From Thermochaetoides thermophila DSM 1495 (taxonomy: Eukaryota; Ascomycota; Sordariomycetes; Sordariales; Chaetomiaceae), in assembly GCF_000221225.1 (NCBI RefSeq), contig NW_006383023.1, forward strand, positions 2,170,001-2,234,000: 64,000 bases of DNA. Reading direction: 5' to 3'. Below, piece after piece: positions 44,605 to 55,714 of this stretch. The notes below the pieces were generated by a model. That model had not been told where the DNA came from. It worked only from the letters and a program-made list of their open reading frames with translations, and did no database searches. The translations under genes were made by a program, and so were the position numbers. Positions within the stretch are counted from its first letter, which is position 1, and each line of letters opens with the position of its first letter.

Positions 44605-47147
44605 ATGGACTACAGTCAGCTCATCAAGGACGCCCCCAATGACGGGACTGGTAAGTTGCATAGGACAGGACAATTAATTGATATGTGCAGATACTGACAT
44701 ACCCCAGGCGTGCTGAAGCTCGACCCATACCTGACACCCTTCAAGGAGGCCATCAAGCGGCGCTATGCCAAAGCCCAGGAATGGATCAAGAAGCTAGATG
44801 AGACGGAGGGTGGTTTGGACAAGTTCAGCAAGGTATGCTGATGCCTCGATGCTCCAGTGTGAAGGAAACATGCTAACATGCTGCTCCAGGGCACCGAACG
44901 CTTCGGTCTGGTCGTTCAGCCAGACAATAGCATCATTTACCGAGAATGGGCACCTAACGCCGTCCAGGCGGCGCTCATCGGTGATTTCAGTACGTCTCTG
45001 GTCATACTCAAAGCTTGAGAAACACCTCCCCTCACTCCCCCCCCCCCTCCCCCCTCCTCTCTCCCCCAACCAAGCCAAGGCAAGCTAACCCCTTTCCCTC
45101 CAGACCACTGGGACCGCAAAGCGCACCCCATGAAGAAAAACGAGTTCGGCGTCTTCGAAATCACCATCCCGCCCACCGCCGACGGCCAGCCCGCCATCCC
45201 GCACAACTCCAAAGTCAAGGTAAGCTTCTTCGGCTCGGAACTTCCGCAATCCAGCGCAACCTCCTCCGAGCTAACCGGCCAGATCACCCTTGAGCTGCCC
45301 ACCGCCGAGTGGGTCGACCGCCTGCCAGCCTGGATCAAGTACACGACGCAAGATCTATCCGTTTCGCCCGCCTACGAGTCCCGTTTCTGGAACCCGCCAC
45401 CCAGCGAGCGCTATGTCCCCCGCCATCCGCGCCCCAAGCGCCCGCAGAGCCTACGTATCTACGAGGCGCACGTGGGCATTTCCTCGCCCGAACTGAGGGT
45501 CACCACATACAAGGAGTTTACGAAGAACATGCTGCCGCGGATTAAGGGGCTCGGGTACAATGCGATCCAGTTGATGGCGATCATGGAGCATGCTTACTAT
45601 GCTAGTTTTGGGTATCAGGTCAACAGTTTCTTTGCGGCGAGCAGCAGGTATGGTACGCCGGAGGATCTGAAGGAGCTGATTGATACCGCGCATGGGATGG
45701 GGTTGCAAGTGCTGTTGGATGTGGTGCATAGCCATGCCAGCAAGAACGTGCTGGATGGGTTAAATATGTTTGATGGGACGGATCATCAGTACTTCCACGA
45801 GGGTGGCAGGGGCAGGCATGATTTATGGGATAGTAGGTTGTTTAACTATGGGCACCATGAGGTGCTCCGGTTCTTGTTGAGCAACCTGCGGTTTTGGATG
45901 GATGAGTATGGGTTTGACGGATTTAGGTTTGATGGTGTCACGAGCATGCTTTATCACCATCATGGCATTGGGACGTAAGTGCTCTCTTTTTCTTTATTCA
46001 TAAGACTCTTTTACTGACAACTGAGCTCAGGGGCTTCTCGGGAGGCTACCACGAGTACTTTGGTGCCGAGGTAGACGAGGAGGCGGTCGTCTACCTGATG
46101 CTGGCCAACGAGATGCTGCACAAGCTGTACCCCGAGGTCATCACCATCGCCGAAGACGTCTCGGGCATGCCAACGCTGTGCGTGCCCTTCGCCCTGGGCG
46201 GCGTTGGCTTCGACTACCGCCTCGGCATGGCCATTCCGGACATGTGGATCAAGATCCTCAAGGAGAAGAAGGACGAGGACTGGGACATGGGTAACATTTG
46301 CTGGACCCTGACGAACCGTCGCTGGGGAGAGAAGACCATTGCCTATGCCGAGAGCCACGATCAAGCGTAAGTTTCATGAATCCCTAGACGATGACCAAAG
46401 CTAACCTTCGCAGGCTTGTCGGCGACAAGACGCTCATGATGCACCTCTGCGACGCGGAGCTCTACGCCAACATGTCGGTGCTCATGCCACTGACGCCCGT
46501 CATCGACCGCGGCATGGCCTTGCACAAGATGATCCGGTTGATCACGCACGCGCTCGGCGGCGAGGGCTGGCTCAACTTCGAGGGCAACGAGTTCGGCCAC
46601 CCGGAGTGGCTCGACTTCCCGCGCGAGGGCAACCAGAATTCATTTTGGTACGCCCGGCGCCAGCTTAACCTGACCGAGGACCCGCTGTTGCGCTACCAGT
46701 TCCTCAACAACTTCGATCGCTCGCTCAATCTATGCGAGGAGAAGTACCGCTGGCTGCAGGCGCCGCAAGCGTACATCTCGCTCAAGCACGAGGGTGACAA
46801 GGTGATCGTGTTCGAGAGGGCTGGCCTGGTGTTCGTGTTCAACTTCCACCCGACCAAGAGCTTTACTGATTATAGAATTGGCATTGACGTCGCTGGCACC
46901 TATCGCATTGTGCTGGACACGGACACCAAGGAGCATGGCGGCCACGCCCGGCTGGACCACGGCACTCGCTTCTTTACGGAGCCCATCGAGTGGAATGGGC
47001 GCAAGAACTGCACGCATGTGTACATTCCGTGCAGGACGGCATTTGTGAGTTTCCTAAGCATTCCCTTGGGAGATTTGATTCGAGTCTGTATGCTGACTAT
47101 CCCAGGTACTGGCGCTCGAGGAGACACTGGACGAGAGCCAGAAGTGA
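44605..47147 (+). CDS. GLC3: 1,4-alpha-glucan (glycogen) branching enzyme
   Basis: Eight exons: 44605-44650, 44708-44832, 44890-44989, 45104-45219, 45283-45974, 46031-46366, 46414-47044 and 47106-47147. They encode 695 residues, normal for the family (GH13, eukaryotic type). The enzyme moves alpha-1,4-glucan segments to alpha-1,6 branch points in cytosolic glycogen. Features: CBM48 region at about 60-160 (IYREWAPNAVQAALIGDFNHWD); catalytic barrel with region I DVVHSH; nucleophile D346 in GFRFDGVTS; acid/base E401 in TIAEDVSGMP; and transition-state D470 in ESHDQ. The C-terminal all-beta domain ends in LEETLDESQK. All phases agree. The intron at 45220-45282 is 63 nt and contains no in-frame stop; intron 3 (114 nt) is a long polypyrimidine tract. 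It lies in tandem with ATP2, 698 bases apart. Confidence 0.97.
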
Positions 47148-47845
47148 TATCGCGGGGTAATGCGGGGCTCGGAATTGTAAGGACAGGTGGACTGTATCAC
47201 CATCGACGTGGGTAAAATACAGACGGACGTAATAGGCGGTATCATAGAGCCTTTTTTTGGCCCCAAAAAATCGGGTTTCTTTTTGTTTTGGGTAGGCTAG
47301 AGTCATTTCAACAAGACAACAATGCAAATGCGTTCAGAGTGTTGAGATTTGAGAGTGAAAAAAAAAACGCCAAGCTCACCCTGGCAGCTTCGTCCCGGGA
47401 CCTTCCGGTGGGCCGTCGCGAAGTAACTGGAGTCCAGCTGTGCAAAAATCAATTGCCTCGCAGCCTGGGGCTAATTGCAGCTAAAAAGTGTGAAATACGC
47501 GATATCGCACATTAACAATCATGTTTCCAGAATTCCATTGTAATACCGAGGCTCCCCGTGCAGCAATTGGGCAAACGCTGGGCAGGCACAGGAAAAACGG
47601 AAGCCGCAGACCAGCCCAGCTCCTGCTCTGTATCCAGTCCCGCACGGAAAGGCTGGCACAAGCAGCCCCACCTTTTGCTGGAAACGGGCAGTCTCACGTG
47701 ACTTAGAGGAGTGGAGCTGCGCAGCTTCTAGCCGAAAGCTCGTCGAGAGATTTTCGAACCCGTTTTCTTCCCTCCCCCCCGAAGCCCATCTTTCCCTCAC
47801 TGCACATCCACCGTCCCTCAAAGTCCGCCCTTAATCATCGTCACG
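47148..47845. promoter_or_regulatory. GLC3 3' flank and ATP2 promoter
   Basis: No gene. The right half is the presumed ATP2 promoter and leader, with a C-rich tract just before 47780. No specific element was recognised. Confidence 0.45.
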
Positions 47846-49993
47846 ATGTTCAAGAGGTGAGTGCACCGCTTTACATGTCCAGGAACTTTTCGCAGGACCT
47901 GATGATATTTTCGATGAGGTCAATTGGATTCAATTGAGGCTGACGAAAGCTTTTTTTCAAATGTCGACAGCGGCATTTCCGCCTTCGCCCGGACAGCCCG
48001 TCCCTCGTTCGCGGCGGCCACCCGTCGCGCCGTTCGCCCGGCTCCCCTTCTGAACCTCAGGGCGCCTTTGCTCAGCAGGTTCGCCAGCACCCAGCAGAAC
48101 AAGGGCGTGGGCGAGGGCAAGATTCACCAGGTCATTGGTAAGTTTTTTTTTGCTGTGTTTCGTGGGATTGACGGCGATGCCCCTCACTTTGTTGAAGTTG
48201 GGCATTGCCGTCGGCCTGTCGGCAAAACTTTTCTCGGGGGCCTTGGCTGACCTTTATGTCTCATCACAGGTGCCGTCGTCGATGGTTAGTGATAGCTACA
48301 CATTCTTTCGCTCTCTGTCGCCCGCGAGGCCAAAAGAGGAGAAATTATTATCAGCGGGGCATCCAGAACTGATTCCGTGCAACAGTCAAGTTCGACACCG
48401 ACAAGCTCCCCCCCATTCTCAATGCCCTTGAGACCACCAACAATGGCCAGAAGCTCGTGCTCGAGGTCGCCGTATGTGCCTTTCAGTCTCCGAGGTTTAG
48501 GCTCGCAGCCCCGCAGATGCTAATTGGCCGCAGCAACATCTCGGCGAGAACGTCGTGAGGTGCATTGCCATGGACGGTACTGAGGGTCTGGTTCGTGGTG
48601 CCAAGGCCGTCGACAGTATGTTTCACAGCCTATTCTCTTTCAAAATGCAGAGGCTAACAGTTAACAGCTGGTGCTCCCATTACCATCCCGTGAGTTTTGA
48701 CTTCCTCTCATGATCTGTTTTTGGACCCCCCCAACTAATTCCTGCAGCGTCGGCCCTGCCACCCTTGGCCGTATCATGAACGTCACCGGTGACCCGATTG
48801 ACGAGCGTGGCCCCATCGTCACTGACAAGTACGCTCCTATTCACGCCGATCCTCCGGAGTTCGTTGAGCAGTCGACCGAGGCCGAGATTCTGGTCACTGG
48901 TATCAAGGTCGTCGACCTGCTGGCTCCCTATGCTCGTGGTGGCAAGATTGGTCTTTTCGGTGGTGCCGGTGTCGGCAAGACTGTCTTCATCCAGGAGCTC
49001 ATCAACAACATCGCCAAGGCCCACGGTGGTTACTCCGTCTTCACTGGTGTCGGCGAGCGCACCCGTGAGGGTAACGATCTGTACCACGAAATGCAGCAGA
49101 CCTCCGTCATTCAGCTGGATGGCGAGTCCAAGGTCGCGCTGGTCTTCGGCCAGATGAACGAGCCCCCGGGTGCCCGTGCCCGTGTCGCCCTTACCGGTCT
49201 GACCATTGCTGAGTACTTCCGTGACCACGAGGGCCAGGATGGTAAGTTTTCCAGTATTTAAAAAATGCGCGAATTATTGCTAACAGCGTCTCTAGTGCTG
49301 CTCTTCATCGACAACATCTTCCGCTTCACTCAGGCCGGTTCTGAGGTGTCTGCCCTGCTGGGTCGTATCCCCTCTGCCGTCGGTTACCAACCCACTCTCG
49401 CCGTCGACATGGGTGCCATGCAGGAGCGTATCACCACCACCAAGAAGGGCTCTATTACCTCCGTCCAGGCCGTCTACGTGCCCGCTGACGATCTGACGGA
49501 TCCTGCCCCTGCCACCACCTTCGCCCACTTGGATGCCACCACTGTCTTGTCTCGTGGTATCTCTGAGCTGGGTATCTACCCCGCCGTCGACCCTCTTGAC
49601 TCCAAGTCCCGTATGCTCGACCCCCGTATCGTCGGCCAGGAGCACTACGAGGTTGCCACCCGCGTCCAGCAGATCCTCCAGGAGTACAAGTCGCTGCAGG
49701 ATATCATTGCCATTCTGGGTATGGACGAGCTGTCGGAGGCCGACAAGCTCACCGTCGAGCGTGCCCGTAAGATCCAGCGTTTCCTGAGCCAGCCCTTCAC
49801 TGTTGCTCAGGTCTTCACTGGTATCGAGGGCAAGCTCGTCGACCTCAAGGACACCATCGCCTCGTTCAAGGCCATCCTCAACGGCGAGGGTGACGACCTC
49901 CCCGAGGCCGCCTTCTACATGGTTGGCGACTTCCAGTCGGCGAAGGAGAAGGGTGCTAAGATCCTGGCTGAGCTCGAGAAGAGCCAGGCTTAA
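47846..49993 (+). CDS. ATP2: Mitochondrial ATP synthase F1 subunit beta
   Basis: Eight exons: 47846-47856, 47971-48137, 48270-48284, 48386-48471, 48534-48615, 48668-48689, 48748-49241 and 49296-49993. They encode 524 residues, the usual precursor length. It is the catalytic subunit of F1F0-ATP synthase on the matrix side of the inner membrane. The first 45 or so residues (Arg/Ala/Ser/Pro-rich, no acids) are the targeting presequence. Motifs: P-loop GGAGVGKT at 199-206; GERTREGNDLYHEM with the catalytic Glu; Walker B LLFIDNIFRF; and the beta signature PAVDPLDSKSR. Exon sizes are extreme at the 5' end (11, 15 and 22 nt), but the phases and the conserved protein agree throughout. Codons are strongly C-ending, as expected for a highly expressed gene. 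Confidence 0.97.
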
Positions 49994-51048
49994 TTGGGGG
50001 GTATGTGAGCGGTGATATGCACGTGTAAAATGGGAAGGAAGGAATCGGCTCGGCGACCTGTGTATAGAAGCGAAAGAGAAACTGGTTTCCGGGGAGTTTC
50101 CCTCTGACACACTATCCTATCTGTCTTCTAGCTCAGCCCAGTTTCTTTTGTGAGCTGTGTACCAATCTATGAGTTTACCCATGTGTGCGTGTGTGTGTGT
50201 GTATGTGTGTGCGTTTGCATGTGAAGGTGAGTAGAAATCTATGGGCTACCATGATATTGCTTGTTGTGATACGTGATGTTCTGAGGTGCTTTTACGTCTT
50301 GCCTTCTAGCCATCACGCTTGAAAATCCACCTGATTTGAGATTCTTAGAACTTGAAATTCACTGCCTGCAAGCCTCCAGTGTTTGATTTTGCCTTAAGAC
50401 TATTTCCACATTTTGTCAACCTACCAGACAACTTGTAGCTCTGTCTGTTGTTATTAAGTGAGGGGCCCACATATAATACAGGATTAAGCTAGAAAGGCTT
50501 TTTGCTGACAAAGGCGACTCGTACTTTAGACTTCACCTAGGTGGCCCAGGTAAGCTATAAACCACAAGTGTCATAGGAAGTGAAACAATCCCTAGCTAAA
50601 TTCGCGAGAGTTCATTCAAATCATTTGTGAAAACAACTTACTGGGCCATCGAGAGAGAGTTTAATATGCTAGGCACTTCAAATCCGAGTGATCGGGTTGG
50701 ACAGTTACTACTACAACTTAGTTAACTAGTCAAAATGCTATAATCGGCCATTGTTTGGAGTATCTTATATAAGAGGCCGTACAAGTTCTAGCAATTACCT
50801 AGTTTATGAAAGAATAAGTGTCATTAGATAATCTTTTCTGTGAGATCAGCATAGATTAGACGTTTGAAGAAATATATCTGAGCCGAGTCCAATTATCCAA
50901 CCAAGATCAAGGGTATCACAGTCCTCTATCCCAACCTCCCAACAAAGACAAAGCCCTCCCGAAGTCCCCAACCAAACCCAATCCAAACTCAATCTTTTCT
51001 TTCTCCGTTGCTAGCCAACCCCTCCCCCCCCCCCCCTCTTTCGACTTT
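49994..51048. other. 3' flanks of convergent ATP2 and Zn2Cys6 genes
   Basis: No supported gene. It is AT-richer than its surroundings. A poly-C run at about 51023-51038 sits near the end of the Zn2Cys6 gene. Nothing else was seen. Confidence 0.5.
50182..50213. repeat. (TG)n-rich tract in ATP2 3' flank
   Basis: TG repeat interrupted by single C and A changes, about 190 bases after the ATP2 stop codon. Confidence 0.85.
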
Positions 51049-52521
51049 TCAGTTCTCCTCAATCCTCCTAGGCCCCCCTTCCCTAGCTATCCTGACCACC
51101 AACTCCCTTCTCGTTAACCAATCCCCCAAAACTTTCTCCCCCTCCCTCGGCGGCACCCATTTATCATCTCCCAACAACAACCTCGCAATTTCCAGATCGT
51201 CCTCCAACTCCAGCACCTTTTTGGGCAGTTTCAACAGCTCCTGCCACTCTTGCCCCAGTAGATTGCATATCGCGGGTATTTCCTTCTCTGCGATGCCCTC
51301 CATCCACCAGCATCGGCGTTTGCGAAGACGGAGGAAGATCAAATAGTGGGCGATGATTATGAGGGCGGGGGGACGGCGTAACTGGCGCGCGGCATGGACG
51401 AATTCTGCAGGAAGATAGGTGAAGAAGGTGACGATGCGGAGGAGGAGCATGATGCTGAAGCCTGAGGAGGACAATTCCAAGTACAAGGAACCCAAATACG
51501 TCAGGGTGGTATGATAGGCGGGTATCAGCCCGTGGTCGGGGTCGGTGGGAGGGATGGACGTGAGCATTACCAGCAAATGAGACGGTATGGCAGTTGCGGA
51601 GGCAGGCAGGTTGACGGAGGGGCGGAAGACGAGCGCTGAAAGCGCGCGCAGTCCTTCCAGGTGGGGGAGGTCTTCTGGCTGAGGAGAGGGCGCCGGAGAC
51701 GGGGAGGACCGGCAGGGCGGAGATTTCGTCACTTCGATGATGGAGTTGATCCCCCGCCAGAGGACCATCCAGTCGAGGACTGCTAATGGTTTAGGATCGG
51801 GGCTGGGCCCGGACCCCTCGACGGGAGCGGGCTCAATATCAGGGCGGAAGACGTGTGTCCCTAGTCCGCACAAAAATAATGAACAGGCCAGTAGGGCGGG
51901 GTATGTCTTCGGCTCAGCTGCCTGGACTGCCTTGCGATAGGACTCGAATGCCCGTACGCGGTAGAGGAGTTCCTTGCGGGGCGGCACGGCGAGGTGTGTG
52001 AGCTGCAGATGGCGAATGTGCATTGCTGAGAGAGCGAGTAAGCAGTCCATGAGGAAGGAGTTCGCGAAGGCGTATTGGGGGACCGAGATTTGCAGGACAA
52101 GATCGACGTCGCGGTTGGGCATGCGGCCTGTGCTGAAGGACGTGTAGGTGTGTGCGGTGTAGAACCAGAGTAACCTCATATCTGTCTCATCCCTCGATGG
52201 AGGTAAGGGGAAGGGGGAATGGTAGAGAGGATAGCCGAAGGGATGGTTGGTGTGGGGGATAGGGCTTTGGGGGGAGAGGGAGAGGGTTGAGCAGGTCGAG
52301 GAGGGAGATGAGGATGGTGGCGTGTGGTGAGTGCGTTTAGGAGGGACGGGCAAATAGACACATTGCTCGTTGCGGGCAACGCAGGTGCGACAGGCTGGTC
52401 GGGACTCGTCGCACTTGACTTTGCGGGCTTTGCAGTTGCGGCAGCCGGTGCGAGACTTGCGGTGCGGGCGTTTGGGGTGGTAGGGTTTGGGGGGAGGAGT
52501 GGCGTCGCTTTCGTCTGGCAT
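51049..52521 (-). CDS. Zn(II)2Cys6 transcription factor
   Basis: Single exon, 490 residues from ATG 52521. The binuclear zinc cluster has Cys27, Cys30, Cys37, Cys44, Cys47 and Cys54 with the standard spacing (2-6-6-2-6) and is preceded by a basic stretch (PKRPHRKSRTG). The HRKSRTGC..CK.RK.KCDE pattern is that of the Upc2-like class with the cluster very close to the N-terminus. A Ser/Pro linker follows to about residue 105. The rest is a mostly helical regulatory domain without a second recognisable motif, typical of the fungal-specific transcription factor region 2 type. Target genes cannot be told from the sequence; the neighbours are housekeeping genes, so there is no cluster to suggest a pathway. 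It is divergent from ORC5, with 616 bases between starts. Confidence 0.9.
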   Translation of the reverse strand: MPDESDATPPPKPYHPKRPHRKSRTGCRNCKARKVKCDESRPACRTCVARNEQCVYLPVPPKRTHHTPPSSSPSSTCSTLSLSPQSPIPHTNHPFGYPLYHSPFPLPPSRDETDMRLLWFYTAHTYTSFSTGRMPNRDVDLVLQISVPQYAFANSFLMDCLLALSAMHIRHLQLTHLAVPPRKELLYRVRAFESYRKAVQAAEPKTYPALLACSLFLCGLGTHVFRPDIEPAPVEGSGPSPDPKPLAVLDWMVLWRGINSIIEVTKSPPCRSSPSPAPSPQPEDLPHLEGLRALSALVFRPSVNLPASATAIPSHLLVMLTSIPPTDPDHGLIPAYHTTLTYLGSLYLELSSSGFSIMLLLRIVTFFTYLPAEFVHAARQLRRPPALIIIAHYLIFLRLRKRRCWWMEGIAEKEIPAICNLLGQEWQELLKLPKKVLELEDDLEIARLLLGDDKWVPPREGEKVLGDWLTRRELVVRIAREGGPRRIEEN

Positions 52522-53137
52522 CTTTGACGGGCGTTGATGTGATGTTTATCTGATAGTGACGTTGATGATCTCGATGATAGTGGTGATGACAAGGCTGGTG
52601 TGGAGGTCAAATTGACTTGACACCTAAGGACACCGAGACACGGAGACGCAGAATTTTATAGTGTAAGTGGCCGTATCGGGAGAAATCGTAAAATCGTCTT
52701 GGGGAAGAAGTGAAGCTATTCGTAAAGTCGTGGACCTGTTAAAGCAACTGGCGGTGAGGTTTCAAGTTGAAGCCGAATTAATGCACCCAAGAGCCTCAAT
52801 TATATTTTATTTATCGTCTCAACACCAATTTAGAACTAGGCTTGTTTAGAAGTACCGCGACCATTATCCAGCGCTGCACACATCACCAGCCGCGTAAGAT
52901 GGCGGCGTTGAGTCTTTTGACAAATCATCGACGCAGCTGAGTTCACCGGCCAATGGGGGTTGGGCCCCTGGCACTGGGTGGCAGCAAGCGGGGGACCGTG
53001 TGAGAAGACAGTTCACAGTAGTACCAACACTGTATTACCGTTGACGCGGTACGCGTAGGATTGATGATTTACATTAGGATCTCATCTTCACTTGAGCCTC
53101 ACAACGCTAATTGGGATATCCGCAATTTAAATCCAAA
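52522..53137. promoter_or_regulatory. Shared divergent promoter region (Zn2Cys6 gene / ORC5)
   Basis: No gene. It contains a short repeat of ACACCGAGACACGGAGAC type near 52620-52645. No recognised operator. Confidence 0.45.
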
Positions 53138-54837
53138 ATGAACCTCTTCCGGCTCCCTGATGAGCTGATATTCTCAGCCCTCTGCCAACAATTCCCCTGC
53201 CGCGACCCTCAGATCCGCGCGCTGGCAACTCTTCTTCATGTAATAAGCTTTCTCACTTAGCCTTTCACCAAGAGGTCACTAATCATCCCCCTAGCCCTCA
53301 GCAGCCCCATGTCCCAACCTCGTCCTTCACGGCACCGAGGCCACAGGGAAAACCGCCATTACGAGCGCTCTCCTCTCCAAACTCTCTTCATCCCTCGATA
53401 ACCAAGATGAAAAAGAAGGCCCTACCCTCCGCTACGCCATCATCAACTCCCTTGAGTGCATCACCGCGCGCCATCTTTACGAGACTGCTGTCGCGAAGGT
53501 CGCTGCCGCCTTAGAATGGGACTTGAGCTCATCAGGCCGATGCGAGTCAGTCTCGCAACTGACGGTCGAGCTGTGCAAGATGCTCAAGTACCCATCCCGG
53601 CCAGACGGGTTCAGGTTTGTGCTGGTGTTCGATGGGATTGATCGGCAGAGAGAGGCGCCGGGGACTTTGCTACCGGGGTTGGCTCGGTTGTCTGAGATTG
53701 TAAGCCTTCTTTCACTCCTCTCTAGTTTGTGGTGATGGACTAATATTGGTATAGATCCCCCGTCTAACCACCCTCTTCATAGTCACCACGCCCCCTCCAT
53801 CCCTCCACCTGCACCCCCCCATCCCCCACATCTACTTCCCCCCTTATTCCAAACCCGACTATGTCACCATCCTCTCTGCCACGAAACCTCCTCCCCCGTC
53901 TCCCACAACCTCGCCTTCCGACACAGCCGACCTCTGGATGAGGTTCATTGGGGCGGTGTATGATTCGCTAGCCAAAGCCGCCTGTCGGACGTTACCGGCT
54001 CTGAAGCATGCGTGTGAGACTCTTTGGCCGAGGTTTACTGCTCCCATAGCGCAGGGAATTTATGGCGCAAGAGAATTTAGCAAGCTACTTGTCGCGGGGA
54101 GGGTCCTGTTCCAGGATGAGAACGTGCTCGAGCCGGGAGTTGTCTCTCTCCCTCCTGCCGGTAGCAGCAAACCCTCTCTTCCCAGCAATCCCAACCCCAG
54201 TTTCATCACAGCCGGGCCGTTATCTCCCGTCAAGAAGCCTCCCCAACCATCAGCTACTTTGAAGGGAACGACAACAGCAGACCTAGCAACTCTCCTCCCC
54301 CCAACCGCCCGATTATTACTTCTCGCCTCCTACCTCGCCTCACACAACCCCTCCCGCTACGACATAACCCTCTTCTCGACGCACTACCACGGCCGGAAGC
54401 GCCGTCTGGGTGGCCCTAAGTTAAAATCCTCGACCCCCGGACAGCGCAGCAAACACCGGAAGATCTCTCGCAAACTGCTCGGTGCGCACGCCTTTGTTCT
54501 AGAGAGGATGCTCGCTATATATGCTGCTGTACGATCGGAGTGGGATCCGAAGTTTAACCTGCGCGAGGGGGATGAGGTTGTGGCATTGACAGGTGATGTT
54601 GATGTGGGGATGGCGCTTGCCACCCTCGCTAGCCTGAGGTTACTCGTCAAGGTTGGAGGAGCTGGAGGGGGAGGGTCGGCGGCGATGGGGGGGATTGGAC
54701 TGAGTGGGGGAGGGGGACTGGTGCCGGCCGATGTGATGGATCGGGGAGGCAAGTGGAGGGTGAATGTAGGGTGGGAGTTTGTAAGACGGGTGGGGAGAAG
54801 CCTTGGAGTTGAGGTAGAGGAGTGGTTGGTTGAGTGA
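53138..54837 (+). CDS. ORC5: Origin recognition complex subunit 5
   Basis: Exons 53138-53239, 53295-53699 and 53755-54837 encode 529 residues; both introns are 55 nt and phase 0. Orc5 is an AAA+ subunit of the complex that marks replication origins and loads MCM. The N-terminus LPDELIFSALCQQFPCRDPQIRAL is typical of Orc5. Walker A GTEATGKT is at 47-54, split from the N-terminus by intron 1. A Walker-B-like strand is FVLVFDGID and sensor 1 is LTTLFIVTTPPP. The Orc5 C-terminal domain includes DLATLLPPTARLLLLASYLASHNPSRYDI, the Lys/Arg-rich HGRKRRLGGPKLK, and a winged-helix-like end. Gly-rich insertion GGAGGGGSAAMGG near 470 is low complexity. The first donor, GTAATA, is slightly weak but gives the only sensible frame. 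Confidence 0.93.
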
Positions 54838-55714
54838 GCTTGGGGAATGGATGGGTTTGAGTGAAGGGAGCGGGATAGGAAGAGAGGATATGGTGACAAG
54901 AAGGAGGTGTTGGGCCGTTTGGCCGACTTAGAGAGCCTGGATACAGGCAGACGCCAGATCGAGACACAGGCAGGTTGGAGAGGAAGCCAGTTTTCTGTTC
55001 AGATTCATCTTCAGGTTCGAGGGTGAGCATTCAAACGATGGAGCAAAAGAAGACTAAGAAGCCGGAGCAGACTCTAGACCAAACGTTTCCCTTAAGAGGA
55101 CTGCAGAAAACTCTCCGCAAATACTATACCATACTTCGATATCAGAAGGCGGTCAGCTTTTCAAGTCATCATATCCAGTCCGTCTTCTTCGACTTAACTG
55201 TCGTGTTGTCCCCGTAGAATCTTGGGAGACAATCCCTTGGAAGGTTAAGGAGAATGAACACTCATTATACATAATAAAACCAAGTACATCCATGTCGAAC
55301 TATGGGATCTAGACCCAAAATAAGAGCAACGCATTCTATCGCTAAGCATCAGGTCCGACCTTGACCAATATCATACCTTGATAGTTCATACAGATCGACA
55401 CAGAGTCGTAATATATACGTGGGATAAACTCATTACACTACATTCGACATAACATCATACGAGAAACAGAAAAACGCCCTCTACCTATATAATAGCCTAG
55501 CCTGGCCTAACCTAACCATCCATCCGTGTATGCAAAGTCCTCATTAAGTCTAGCATCATGAGGACCCTCATTCCATGGAGTCCGTCCAAAAAAAAAAAAA
55601 AAAAGAAAGAAAGAAAGAAACACCAACATTAAGAACATACCATGTCATTTCTATCCCTCTCAAACAAAAACTAAACTTCCCCTTTGATCTCACAATACCT
55701 ATATATTATCCTTC
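54838..55714. other. 3' flanks of convergent ORC5 and transporter genes
   Basis: No supported gene. It contains a 17-A run at 55588-55604 followed by AAAG repeats to about 55620, which is a T/CTTT tract on the transporter strand. Confidence 0.55.

Noticed and set aside
49292..50110. 272-residue frame antisense to ATP2
   Set aside because: Mirror of strongly C-ending codons in the sense gene, which removes stops on the opposite strand. The sense protein is certain.
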